Shown in pieces: positions 16,929 through 25,709 of a DNA stretch of 64,000 nt. Each line of letters begins with the position of its first letter. The first letter of the stretch is position 1. Origin of the DNA: a virus; the IMG/VR virus record IMGVR_UViG_3300049048_000052, positions 22,643-86,642 of that record. One strand, 5' to 3'. A program made the position numbers and the translations under genes. The notes beneath the pieces were generated by a model that saw only the letters and a program-made list of their open reading frames with translations, did not search any database and was not told the origin of the DNA.

Positions 16929-17480
16929 ATGTCTAACTGCATCAACTGTGTTCATTTCATTGAGCGGGCTACTTCAACTGGTAATGTCTTAAGGATGTGT
17001 AGGGTTAATGCCACCTTACATGATATTAACTGCACTAAAAAGGTTACAGGACCAGTGAAACCCATAAAGGGCCCAAGTCAGAAAGCGCTAGCAGCTACTG
17101 TATTGGAGTCTCTTCTGGGTTGGAAGGGAAGTAGCCTAGCTGCCAATCCTGCATCTACGGACTCTAAAGTTAAAAGTAGTAGTGAGGCTAGAGTCCTGGC
17201 TAAGAAGCAGTACTATGCTAGTAAGGCTATGACTTTTAATACCTTTGATAGTCTAGGCACCTTTACCAAACTTCTAAAACCTATCTTCCGAAGTCTAGGT
17301 GGTGATTGGCAATGTGGCTGCAGCAAGGATGGTACTGGCTACTACGCTAGGGCTGGTAATATAATCATCTCCTATACTATAGCTAGTTATCAACCATGGC
17401 TCTACCTAGTGGAGGGGAGCGGTATCGCTGAGTCTTTTGAGACTTTTATACAACTCAAGCAGCGTGTATTGGGTTACTAG
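16929..17480 (+). CDS. Zn-ribbon N-terminal protein, related to 15442-16635
   Basis: 183 aa. N-terminal CINCVHFIE...CRVN...INCTKK zinc-ribbon-like segment shared with the 397-aa neighbour. The rest is basic in the middle and contains WQCGCSKDGTGYY (about residue 137). Class-2 leader (TCCTAGGTTAGGAGATACACT). Unknown function. Confidence 0.65.
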   Translation: MSNCINCVHFIERATSTGNVLRMCRVNATLHDINCTKKVTGPVKPIKGPSQKALAATVLESLLGWKGSSLAANPASTDSKVKSSSEARVLAKKQYYASKAMTFNTFDSLGTFTKLLKPIFRSLGGDWQCGCSKDGTGYYARAGNIIISYTIASYQPWLYLVEGSGIAESFETFIQLKQRVLGY

Positions 17481-17487
17481 TCCCTAA

Positions 17488-17524
17488 GTTGTAAGTGGGG
17501 CCCGAGAAGGCCCCACTTACAACT
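17488..17524 (+). terminator. Strong terminator-like hairpin
   Basis: AGTTGTAAGTGGGGCC CGAG AAGGCCCCACTTACAACT: about 17 bp of near-perfect stem, far longer than the other terminators, then a second GGCCC-T-run at about 17537-17556. Confidence 0.7.
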
Positions 17525-17604
17525 ACTGTATCTCCTGGCCCATTGGCCCTTTTATTATCCTAGGTAACACTTTACCTATCCTAGGTTAATGGAGATACAC
17601 TATC

Positions 17605-18324
17605 ATGGCTAACAACTCTACCTCTTCCTCTATCGTTCGCGCATTCTCTGCTAAGTTGAACATCTGCCAACGTCGTGCTACGGGTGCTAAGGGCGGTAAC
17701 CTGGGTACTGTTACCAAGGGCTACATCCGTACCTCTCCTGTTTCCACCTGGATTCAATGGTCTCCTATGGAGGGCAACCTGTTCCTGGGTGAGCAAGAGG
17801 TAACCCCTCAGCAACTGCATGAACTGTTCCGTTTCCCTAATGGGGTACAGCTGATTTTCAAGCTTGATCTGAAGAATGTGACGCTCATGCAGGACGGGGC
17901 TGTTATCATGCCGCTTGGTTCTGATATTGAGGACCAGAAGGCCAATATGATTGATATGTTGGATGATACTAGCGTGCAGTCTATTACTGTGCGTTGGACA
18001 TCTAAGCTTATCTTCAGCCGTAAGCAAGAGGCTTACATCGGGAGTGCTGGTGATCTCCGCTTGCCTCAGGTAGTTTACATTGAGCAGGCTACTATTGAGC
18101 TCAACTCTGAACGTGTAGAGATTGGAGGGGATGCTGTAGAGCATGTGGAACTCATTGAAGCTATCGCTGCCCTGCAATCTAAGAAGCCTACTCGTAAGGG
18201 TTTGGCACGTGTGCAGGAGCGTATGGTGAACATGGATCCAGGAGTTATTACTCCCTCTAACGTGAGCAGCTTTGCTGAAGGCATGCCTTCCGAATCCCCA
18301 GAGGACATCATGAATATGATGTAA
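17605..18324 (+). CDS. Hypothetical protein, LNICQR family, MM-tail
   Basis: 239 aa. Paralogue of the next gene: both start with an (A)xLNICQR...G.KGG motif, then a WIQ..P..G segment, EDQ..NM(I/L) and a common strand. Ends SPEDIMNMM; a similar last-residue pattern is found at 18400 (AESIIDMM) and 24788 (VEDVANMM). Codon use is host-like (CGT, CTG, AAG), unlike the AGG/CTA-rich genes elsewhere, suggesting high expression. It lies directly before the polymerase-like gene. Confidence 0.75.
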   Translation: MANNSTSSSIVRAFSAKLNICQRRATGAKGGNLGTVTKGYIRTSPVSTWIQWSPMEGNLFLGEQEVTPQQLHELFRFPNGVQLIFKLDLKNVTLMQDGAVIMPLGSDIEDQKANMIDMLDDTSVQSITVRWTSKLIFSRKQEAYIGSAGDLRLPQVVYIEQATIELNSERVEIGGDAVEHVELIEAIAALQSKKPTRKGLARVQERMVNMDPGVITPSNVSSFAEGMPSESPEDIMNMM

Positions 18325-18332
18325 TCCTTACT

Positions 18333-18361
18333 TAATAAAAGGGCCATATGGCCCTTTTATT
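18333..18361 (+). terminator. Intrinsic terminator
   Basis: AATAAAAGGGCC ATAT GGCCCTTTTATT, perfect hairpin. Confidence 0.9.
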
Positions 18362-18399
18362 GTCCCGTACCTAGTTATTCAACGGGATTGGAGATTCAA

Positions 18400-19101
18400 A
18401 TGTACATTGCAACACTCAATATCTGTCAGCGTGGTAAATGGGGATTGAAGGGCGGCAAGCGTGCCGTCATCACTAATGGTGCCATTATGCGTGGTGAGCC
18501 TCGTTGGTGGATTCAGTTCATTCCCACTGATGGCTTCATCTATAAGGATGAGTATCTAATCAGTCCTGTAACTGATTGGATGCATACGCTATTAGCTGAT
18601 GATGAGCTGAGTCTTATGTTCCGGGTTGGTGCCGATAGCGCTGACTTTATTACCCCTGATGGTAAGAAGCATATGCTATATAGTCGTGAGGACCAAGAGA
18701 ACTTCATGCTTGAGGTTCTTGAGGATCCTAGCATCACGGCGATGCGTATCGAGTGGAACTGTAAGCTGTTGTTCAATAGCAATACAGACATTACCACTAA
18801 TGGTCATGAATCCATGGTGGCCGAGATCTGTGAGGCTACTGTATATCTTCTTGAGGCCACTCGCTTTGAGAATGATAAGACTGAGGTAGCACCTGAGGAA
18901 CTGGATGATGCGACTAAGCCATTCTTAGTTCCTAAGGGTGAATCCAAGGGTCTGTCTGGGGTACAGAATAATCTCAGTCGTGCTAAGCGTAAACGCGCCG
19001 AGAGAAAAGAGAGACACCGGGCAGTTAAGGCTGGTACGGTACTGGACGATGATATTGCTAGTGTAGCTGAGGCTGCAGAGAGCATCATCGATATGATGTA
19101 A
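18400..19101 (+). CDS. Hypothetical protein, LNICQR family, MM-tail
   Basis: 233 aa from ATG 18400, with TTGGAGA as SD; an in-frame TTG at 18388 is less likely. Paralogue of 17605-18324 (MYIATLNICQRGKWGLKGGK...WWIQFIPTDGF). It has a basic region near the C-terminus (RAKRKRAERKERHR) and ends AAESIIDMM. Lies immediately before the polymerase-like gene with a terminator between. Confidence 0.75.
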   Translation: MYIATLNICQRGKWGLKGGKRAVITNGAIMRGEPRWWIQFIPTDGFIYKDEYLISPVTDWMHTLLADDELSLMFRVGADSADFITPDGKKHMLYSREDQENFMLEVLEDPSITAMRIEWNCKLLFNSNTDITTNGHESMVAEICEATVYLLEATRFENDKTEVAPEELDDATKPFLVPKGESKGLSGVQNNLSRAKRKRAERKERHRAVKAGTVLDDDIASVAEAAESIIDMM

Positions 19102-19120
19102 TACCTATATACAAAATAGG

Positions 19121-19150
19121 ACAATAAGGGGGCCATCGGCCCTTTTATTG
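19121..19150 (+). terminator. Intrinsic terminator
   Basis: ACAATAAGGGGGCC / GGCCCTTTTATTGT hairpin. Confidence 0.85.
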
Positions 19151-19176
19151 TACACTCCCTTTATTGGAGAACCACT

Positions 19177-22100
19177 ATGTCTGCTATTGACTTCTCTCGT
19201 TTGACCGTGCCCGCTACTGCTAGCCAGGAACAGATCAGTGACCTGATCGATTGTCTGGGTGAGTTAGGTTACCAGGTGGTACCTGGACCTGACTTTAGAG
19301 TGGATGCGTCTGATGTCTTTATGCCCTTTAAGGGTGTGGAGACGGATGACGTAGCCTTGCTGGCTTACGCTCTAAGTACAGTGCTCAGCGGTCTCGGTAT
19401 TGGTCTGCCTGAAACGGCAGCTGATGAATACGAGGCTGCCGCTGATGTTGATGGCCTGGTCCAGTATGTCCGGGCTATGTTCGATAACCCTAGTCAAGAG
19501 GAAACAATGGAAGAAGTCATTGAAGTTCAGGATCCAACTCCCTCCGTTAAGGTTGTTGGTTCTACTAAGGAAAACTTGCTCCCTCCAATTGTGTGGGAGA
19601 ATCGCCCCATCGCTGAGATGAATGATATCATCTGTCGCTCTATGGGCACCAACTGGGATAAACCTCTACCTTCTTGGGTACGCCTTGCTACTGCCTTTAC
19701 GCATATTGGCCGTACTATTCTACCTACTGAATGGTTAGAAGGGGGCCGTATCGACCGCAGTCATAACTATGTCCGTACTGATGGCCGTTCCATTCTGAAG
19801 GCTATGTACAAGTTGGGTGTACCTCTCGTTGGTACCTCTACCAAGGTTAAGTTCTCTGAAGGTCAACCCATTGAGACTGTGGAACCCTGCCGTTTCAATG
19901 TTACCTTCACCACTCGGGATAACACCTACTTCGTTATCCCTGAGATTGAATCTGTTGTGGATGAAATGCCTCCACTCTTTGATGCAGAGCGTATGTCTCA
20001 TGGCATGGTTAATTATGTCCATGAGGTAGTAAGTGCACTGGATGATGAGACCCTCCTGCAATTCTGGGCTAAGTTCATTCCTAACTCTAGTCTCAATGGT
20101 CGTGAGCTCACCTTCAGCCCTAGCGGTGTCTCTCAATACACCAATGTAATTGTTCGCTTGCCTGAGGCTGAGGACGAGCTGATTAGTGTTAGTACTGGTC
20201 GCACTCGCTATGTCAATCCTGTAATGGATGTTAGTGGTATTGTTGTATCTGGCCGCACCATCCTGACCATGATGCTCATGAGTCTCGTAAATGAGGCCGA
20301 GTATTTGATTACTCAATCACGTGTAGATGGATACCTGAACCTGCTCTCTAATATGTGGGTACCCGCTGAGAATTATGGGGCCTTCAAGAAGAGTGGTGAG
20401 GCCATCCATAAAATCTACAACAATAGGGAGCTCCCAGTGGGCATGTATTGCACTCTGGGTATCCGTTATCCCTTCATTCACTTAGTGAATGTTAGTGCTG
20501 CCGCTAATAACGGTATCACTTCCTCTCGTCATATGGTAGAGGAATTCATCAAGAAGGGTATTGCTGCACTGCCTCACAAATATGGCACCTTTGGCAAGGC
20601 TGTCGTATTTGGTGCAGGGGTAAACGCCATGGGTATGGCGATCGCCCGTAATGAATATGGCAACTATGTTGTCAATAACCTGGAGACTGATGAAGCATGG
20701 CAGCGCATGATCATGCGTACTGTCCTGGATGCATCTAAGCCTTCCAAGTTCTTCAACCGTCCCTGGACGTTCTTTGGTTCTGTCTTTGCTGATGGTACTG
20801 AGGACTTCCCGCTTGAGAAGTCTAAGCTCCATATGATGACCTATCATCCTGTGGATAAGGAAGGTACCGAGTTTATCAATGAGGCGGTCTATGTTCGCGG
20901 TGTGCGTCGTAAGATCTGTTATACCAATAGCCTCCTGACTCATGGCTCTGGTGTTGCTTCTGTTAACCCCAGCCGCCAAGCCATCCGTTATTCCGTTGGT
21001 AAGTCTGAGGCTGATATGATTAATGATTACAGCATCCCTCCTACATTCCGTAAGGTATTTGAGAAGGATGCTGAGACTCGTAATGGGGCAGGTATGAACT
21101 CTGACTGGCTGCAGATTGTAGCTGAGAAGCTTCAAGAGAAGGCTGATCGTATTGTCGATGAGGCCAAGGCCACCGGTAAGGTATTTCATGATGGGGATGT
21201 CGTAATGACTCTCTTTGCTGATCTGCCTGATTATAAGCGTGATCTGGTTGTGGTTACTGCACCTAACCAGGATATCTATCTGGAACGTGCTGAAGTAGTA
21301 CGTGTGGCAACTACTAATGCTGTACGTGTGCGCTTCTTTACTCGCTTTGAGGGTGAGGATTATATCCTTAAGCTGCGGGGTCCCGGTGTTAAGTTCACTA
21401 CTCAGTTGGATGATATCACTTTCCTGAGTGGTTTCAGTGATTGGGATCTGTTCCTCAACATGGAGTGCACTAAGGGCGAACTCGCTCAACTGTACATGTA
21501 TGCTGAGGCCGTCGGTGAATGTATCTACTATCCTGATACCGGTTTATTGGAGCATGTTGCTACTGGTAAGGTAGAAGATTTGAAGGATGTTGGCGCTCCT
21601 TTCTACAAGTGGGTTGCAGACAATACCGCTAAGGAGGTTATTGAGCGTAAGGTATCCAAGGAGTACTTGGAATACATTGCCGAATGCCATCCTGGTCTGG
21701 TTGCCTTTACTGAGGACGATGTTACCAATAAGTCTGATATTGTTGTCAAGGCTGATCTGGGTCATGACTATCTTGTCCATGAGACCATCCAATGTCTTGT
21801 GGGTGATATGCTCTTCATGGTGGAGATCTCCACTCCTCGTGAGAATACTAGCCCTGCTGGTCTTACTCTGGAGCAGCTTGCCCTACTCGAGGGTGTCTAT
21901 GCTGACTTGGCACTGGCATTCATTCACCTGTCTAAGGAGTTCCACTCCGGTATCCAAGGTATGGCTAAGCTGATCTTGGGTAAGTTGCCCTCTCAGGATC
22001 AAGTACCCTACCTTAACCTCATTGAGGCTGGGGATGTAGTAAACCGCGTCTCCCGGACCGATAAGGGTATCCTCATGGGACGTCGCCTGATGCAGGCGCT

Positions 22101-24018
22101 TAAGAAGGAGTTTCCTAAGGGCTTTGTGCTCTTCAGCACTGACAGCTTTGGAGTCTACTATGACTTTGATTCCATGTCCCGCTTTATGGCATTCTCTGGT
22201 GAGAGTGGTGCCTCTGGGGCTGCTGCTGATATCTCTCAGCTCTTTCATCAACTGGGTATGCCTGCTGATAAGCGTTCTGCTCGTTACTGGCCTGCATCTA
22301 TCCATGCACTTAACGTCAGTGCTCAGAATCTGATCACCGCTTGGGTTACCCAGATGGGTGGTGAGGAAGGTAAGGGCAGCAAGGTGCTCTCCCGTTTAGG
22401 CCGTACTGCTAAGATTGGCAGCAACCTGAAAGTTAAGACTGTCCATGTTATGGGGGGTGTTAGCGAAGGTAAGTTCATCACTCGTCCTGCTTATATGCAG
22501 GGACTTCCTGTGATGGGCTTGAATCCTAATTGTGCCAGTGTTAAGCGTCTGGGTATTAAGGCGGGTGATGTAGTCATGGCGGGTCGTACTCCTATGGGCT
22601 TCCCTGTCTTCTGCTATGCAGACGTACATCCTTGCTATGCTATTGCACATGGTTACCTCTTGGCTAACGTCTGGGCCTGGTGTAACGAGGGTGACGGTGA
22701 TGGTGATCCTATGGCTATCTTCAATGTGACTGGTATCATTACTGAGGATAATCAGTGGCGTTACAATCGTAAGATTGAGCTGCGTGAGCTGAGCATCAAG
22801 GCGGCTGAGTCTGGTGACTTTACCAAGGCTAAGTCTTTAAGCACTCAAGCTGAATCTATCAAGGCTCTGCCTCTGCCTACCTATGAGAAGATGGCTGCCC
22901 TGAATAAGGGTTATCTCTCTCTCGGTGGTTATGCTGCTATCTATGGTAGCCCTCGTAAGCATCCCTTTGCTGAGTTCTGTTCTCCTGCTGATAAGTGGTC
23001 TAAGAAGCTGCTTAATCTGGATGTGGATAAGATGATGCCTGGGCATTATCCTGCTGACGAGAAGGCAATGAAGAAGGCTACTCGTAAGTCTCTGATCACT
23101 GATATCCCTGTGATGGACTATCTCAATGCCAATGATGCAGTAGCTAATCACTATCGTATCAATGTTGGTATTGGCTACGGGGTTGCCTCTGCTCTGGCAT
23201 TCCTGTTGGCGGATCGTCGTCGTAAGGCTATCATTGAAGCCAGTAAGAAGGCTATTGCTGAGGGCCATGATGTAGAGATCTACAATGGCGGTATGCAGCT
23301 GTATATTAATAGCGATGAGGCTGATAACTTCATCCGTCTTCAACTGGCTAAGAATGAGGAGCTGGTTAACCTTACCCGTGGTACGGTATTGGCCTGGCGT
23401 ATGCTGTATGAAGGCTATGGTCTGGCTGGTGTCTCTGATGAGGCAACCATGGCATTCCGTATCCTCGATGTAGCGGCTCGTTCTAATGACCGGCGTATTG
23501 CTGTAGTTACTGTGGATGGTCAACCGCGCGTTGAGTATCCTAACTTCAAGCCTGAAGCAGGTACTGTGGCTACTCAGCCTGTGCTGAAGAATGGGGCTGC
23601 CTATCTAACTAGCTTCATCTTTGAGAAGTCTCCTGAGCTCCGTCATTCTATGCTCGGTGGGGTGAATGAGCTTATTCGTGCTCGCTCTCTGACGGTAGCC
23701 ATCCGCGACATGGAACGTGGTCGTGAGCCTCGTACTATGCGCCATACCACCTTTTCTGATGTGGTAATTGCAGGTGCGTCACGTCGTCTGGGTCAGGGTC
23801 AGTTTGGTGTGCAAGAGCAGACCGACTTCTCTGATGAGGGGGACAATGAAGCACACTCCATGTTTGAGCTGTTGGAAGGTATCCGTTGTGCTAATGGTGG
23901 TGCTTATCCCGTTCATAGCAACGTGGTTAAGTACTATCTGAGTATTGGTGCCTCCATCATGTACAGCATGGAGATGCACGCTAAGACCAAGCGTGCTGAG
24001 ATGAATCAGGGCTACTAA
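19177..24018 (+). CDS. Giant single-chain two-barrel RNA polymerase-like protein
   Basis: 1613 aa. Residues 1170-1180 read NEGDGDGDPMA (DxDGD at 1173-1177, bases 22693-22707). This parallels beta' NADFDGDQMA, including the N at the front and the M-A behind. About 45 residues upstream, DVVMAGRTPMGFPVF parallels the conserved beta' segment with R-x-P before the catalytic loop. One chain of this size is consistent with YonO/crAss-type single-subunit polymerases rather than split phiKZ-type subunits. The gene stands alone between terminators with SD TTGGAGA. Codon use is host-like, implying strong expression. It would be the second polymerase-like protein of the window, possibly the one made in the cell. 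Confidence 0.8.
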   Translation: MSAIDFSRLTVPATASQEQISDLIDCLGELGYQVVPGPDFRVDASDVFMPFKGVETDDVALLAYALSTVLSGLGIGLPETAADEYEAAADVDGLVQYVRAMFDNPSQEETMEEVIEVQDPTPSVKVVGSTKENLLPPIVWENRPIAEMNDIICRSMGTNWDKPLPSWVRLATAFTHIGRTILPTEWLEGGRIDRSHNYVRTDGRSILKAMYKLGVPLVGTSTKVKFSEGQPIETVEPCRFNVTFTTRDNTYFVIPEIESVVDEMPPLFDAERMSHGMVNYVHEVVSALDDETLLQFWAKFIPNSSLNGRELTFSPSGVSQYTNVIVRLPEAEDELISVSTGRTRYVNPVMDVSGIVVSGRTILTMMLMSLVNEAEYLITQSRVDGYLNLLSNMWVPAENYGAFKKSGEAIHKIYNNRELPVGMYCTLGIRYPFIHLVNVSAAANNGITSSRHMVEEFIKKGIAALPHKYGTFGKAVVFGAGVNAMGMAIARNEYGNYVVNNLETDEAWQRMIMRTVLDASKPSKFFNRPWTFFGSVFADGTEDFPLEKSKLHMMTYHPVDKEGTEFINEAVYVRGVRRKICYTNSLLTHGSGVASVNPSRQAIRYSVGKSEADMINDYSIPPTFRKVFEKDAETRNGAGMNSDWLQIVAEKLQEKADRIVDEAKATGKVFHDGDVVMTLFADLPDYKRDLVVVTAPNQDIYLERAEVVRVATTNAVRVRFFTRFEGEDYILKLRGPGVKFTTQLDDITFLSGFSDWDLFLNMECTKGELAQLYMYAEAVGECIYYPDTGLLEHVATGKVEDLKDVGAPFYKWVADNTAKEVIERKVSKEYLEYIAECHPGLVAFTEDDVTNKSDIVVKADLGHDYLVHETIQCLVGDMLFMVEISTPRENTSPAGLTLEQLALLEGVYADLALAFIHLSKEFHSGIQGMAKLILGKLPSQDQVPYLNLIEAGDVVNRVSRTDKGILMGRRLMQALKKEFPKGFVLFSTDSFGVYYDFDSMSRFMAFSGESGASGAAADISQLFHQLGMPADKRSARYWPASIHALNVSAQNLITAWVTQMGGEEGKGSKVLSRLGRTAKIGSNLKVKTVHVMGGVSEGKFITRPAYMQGLPVMGLNPNCASVKRLGIKAGDVVMAGRTPMGFPVFCYADVHPCYAIAHGYLLANVWAWCNEGDGDGDPMAIFNVTGIITEDNQWRYNRKIELRELSIKAAESGDFTKAKSLSTQAESIKALPLPTYEKMAALNKGYLSLGGYAAIYGSPRKHPFAEFCSPADKWSKKLLNLDVDKMMPGHYPADEKAMKKATRKSLITDIPVMDYLNANDAVANHYRINVGIGYGVASALAFLLADRRRKAIIEASKKAIAEGHDVEIYNGGMQLYINSDEADNFIRLQLAKNEELVNLTRGTVLAWRMLYEGYGLAGVSDEATMAFRILDVAARSNDRRIAVVTVDGQPRVEYPNFKPEAGTVATQPVLKNGAAYLTSFIFEKSPELRHSMLGGVNELIRARSLTVAIRDMERGREPRTMRHTTFSDVVIAGASRRLGQGQFGVQEQTDFSDEGDNEAHSMFELLEGIRCANGGAYPVHSNVVKYYLSIGASIMYSMEMHAKTKRAEMNQGY

Positions 24019-24024
24019 TCTGAT

Positions 24025-24056
24025 CTAGTAAGGGGGCCTACGGGCCCTTTTACTAG
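24025..24056 (+). terminator. Intrinsic terminator
   Basis: CTAGTAAGGGGGCC / GGGCCCTTTTACTAG hairpin after the polymerase gene. Confidence 0.85.
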
Positions 24057-24063
24057 TGTTTGA

Positions 24064-24236
24064 TAGGGCAGCGAAAGCCATATAACATGAAGGAGCGGTA
24101 ATCCTCTAGTGAGTGTCGGTTAAAGGTTATAGAACCGAAGGAGCGGTCCCGTAAGGGATGCAGCGAAAGGTGACTAGGCTGAAGGAGCGGCTTACTATGA
24201 TTATGCAGCGAAAGTGTTATAGGTGAAGGAGCGCCT
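24064..24236 (+). ncRNA. Four-copy hairpin repeat RNA presenting AAGGAG loops
   Basis: AAGGAG occurs at 24090, 24138, 24182 and 24226 (spacing 48, 44, 44). Three copies sit in 4-bp hairpins with different but complementary arms: ACCG/CGGT (24134-24147), GCTG/CGGC (24178-24191), GGTG/CGCC (24222-24235). The first copy pairs poorly. About 22 nt before copies 1, 3 and 4 lies a second motif, GCAGCGAAAG (24068, 24160, 24205); copy 2 has a degenerate version. Changing stems with fixed loops indicate an RNA structure. No ORF covers it. Confidence 0.75.
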
Positions 24237-24313
24237 ATTATTCATTACTCCCTATCTTTTTGGCCAGCCGGTTTGATATGGTGTTATGGATTATCTTGTA
24301 CTATCTACTTTCA

Positions 24314-24358
24314 CCTACTTAGATGACTATCTAGGTCTATCCACTTTGACTAAGTAGG
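24314..24358. repeat. 9-bp inverted repeat in the leader of 24373
   Basis: CCTACTTAG (24314-24322) and CTAAGTAGG (24350-24358), 15 nt before the next ATG. Could be a hairpin leader or operator. Confidence 0.6.
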
Positions 24359-24372
24359 ATTGTAGGGGGTTT

Positions 24373-24657
24373 ATGCCTGAAGATAACTCACTTCTTAACC
24401 AGTGTGGCGTAGAATGGCGTTCATTCGTTATTGGATGCTATGCTAGCGATTCCTATGTTCTTGATATCTGTCTCTATCCTATAGGGGACATTATGATGAT
24501 CCAGATTGATTATGACTTAGGTCTTATCTGGATAGTAATGGAGTCACCAACCACTTTTGTGTGGAAGGAGGTGGTGTATCAGGAGGATATAAGAGGGACA
24601 TCCCCTTTGGTAGCCTATGAGCACTATCTAGAGTACAGATCTACTCTCACTAGATAA
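24373..24657 (+). CDS. Hypothetical protein
   Basis: 94 aa, beta-rich (VLDICLYPIGDIMMIQIDYD). Resembles a segment of the 397-aa Zn-ribbon protein at 15442. SD is GTAGGGGG before the ATG. Unknown. Confidence 0.6.
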   Translation: MPEDNSLLNQCGVEWRSFVIGCYASDSYVLDICLYPIGDIMMIQIDYDLGLIWIVMESPTTFVWKEVVYQEDIRGTSPLVAYEHYLEYRSTLTR

Positions 24658-24663
24658 GTGAAT

Positions 24664-24760
24664 CTCACACCTGGTTATCTGTTTATAGATGCCAGACTGG
24701 GAGATTCAGCTATCTCCTCAGCGTGGGTGGGGTCCAAACCCCTCACCTGTTCATGTTCCG
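24664..24760 (+). other. Structured leader before 24788
   Basis: Three consecutive hairpins: CTGG...ATCT/AGAT...CCAG (about 24671-24696), GGAGA/TCTCC (about 24699-24717) and GGTGGGGT/ACCCCTCACC (about 24727-24748). The longest open frame begins at 24689 inside these, which argues that the coding start is downstream. Confidence 0.5.
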
Positions 24761-24787
24761 ATAACATTGTTTAGGACATTAATTACC

Positions 24788-25630
24788 ATGACTCAAGCAC
24801 AAGAAAAGGCACCTACCTCTGCTAATGCGGCCCAAGAGGTCATTGGCATGTACGAAAAGATGATCGGTGAGATTAAGGATAAGCCTGAGGTGAAAGATCG
24901 GGGCATTATCATCTTAGAGCGCAACGTGTCGTCTCAAAGTCGCCTCTCCAACAGTGGCTCCGCTGCTCAGCGGAGCTTCATTTATCAGGCGGGTATGAAC
25001 CGTCCTGGGGTAACCCCTGAAGATCAACGTCCCCAGATTATTGGGACGTGTATGGGCAACAGCAAGTTGTATTTGTCCACTATGGATAAAGATTTCAACT
25101 TGGGCGATGACGTCGTTGAAGTAGATGAACTGCGGCCCCTATCTGTTTCTGTGGACCTGGCCCCTGAGCAGGCCGATAAGCTCAACGAGTATGTCGAAGA
25201 GCATAAAGGTGCTCGGGCCCTGCGCATCATCATGCACGTGAGCATGTATGCACGGATGGTAAGACTAACGCGGCAGCAACTGAGCATGTTCCTGTCTCAG
25301 TATGCACCCGATAGTGAGGCCTTCAAGAAGGCCAAGGGTGAGTTGGAAAACTTGGTGGTAAGTATCCCTGATGCTTATATTATCGACATCGAGCCAGCGC
25401 GGGGTTTCTCAGATACCTCCTTTGCTGGAGTCAGCAAAGCGGATATGCTGAAGCAAGCCCGTTCCTCTTGGGCAACTGGTCTGAATGCCTCTCGTGAGCG
25501 GACTAAGATCTTCGCCCAACAACAGAACGAAATGGCGCTGGCTCAGGGTAGCGATACCGACCAGGACAACCTGGGCACTGATGGTACCCCTGCTGTGCAG
25601 TCAGTTGAAGATGTTGCTAACATGATGTAA
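24788..25630 (+). CDS. Hypothetical protein with MM-tail
   Basis: 280 aa from ATG 24788 (MTQAQEKAPTSANAAQEV); the frame extends to 24689 but through hairpins and with poor codon use. Soluble, mixed alpha/beta, Gln-rich near the end, and ending SVEDVANMM like two other proteins around the polymerase gene. Host-like codons suggest abundant protein. Function unknown; DNA-binding or transcription-associated roles are possible but not visible. Confidence 0.7.
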   Translation: MTQAQEKAPTSANAAQEVIGMYEKMIGEIKDKPEVKDRGIIILERNVSSQSRLSNSGSAAQRSFIYQAGMNRPGVTPEDQRPQIIGTCMGNSKLYLSTMDKDFNLGDDVVEVDELRPLSVSVDLAPEQADKLNEYVEEHKGARALRIIMHVSMYARMVRLTRQQLSMFLSQYAPDSEAFKKAKGELENLVVSIPDAYIIDIEPARGFSDTSFAGVSKADMLKQARSSWATGLNASRERTKIFAQQQNEMALAQGSDTDQDNLGTDGTPAVQSVEDVANMM

Positions 25631-25646
25631 TGGTCTGTTAGCTTTG

Positions 25647-25673
25647 AGGGCTCCTTTGGGGGCCCTCCCTCTC
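25647..25673 (+). terminator. Intrinsic terminator
   Basis: GAGGGCTCC / GGGGGCCCTC hairpin with T-rich tail. The longest upstream start of the next gene (25644) falls inside it. Confidence 0.7.
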
Positions 25674-25709
25674 TTCATATTGATTGTATTAACAAGCAGG
25701 ATCGCTATC

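Noticed and set aside
19735-23979. Minus-strand ORFs of 66-335 aa opposite the polymerase gene
   Set aside because: Shadows of the strongly coding plus strand; no SD, no domain.
24064-24236. CRISPR array
   Set aside because: The conserved parts are only 6-11 nt with changing flanks and 44-48-nt spacing; there are no repeats of CRISPR length and no cas genes.
24689-24787. N-terminal extension of the 24788 gene
   Set aside because: The extension runs through three strong hairpins and has poor codon use; ATG 24788 starts the well-biased coding sequence.
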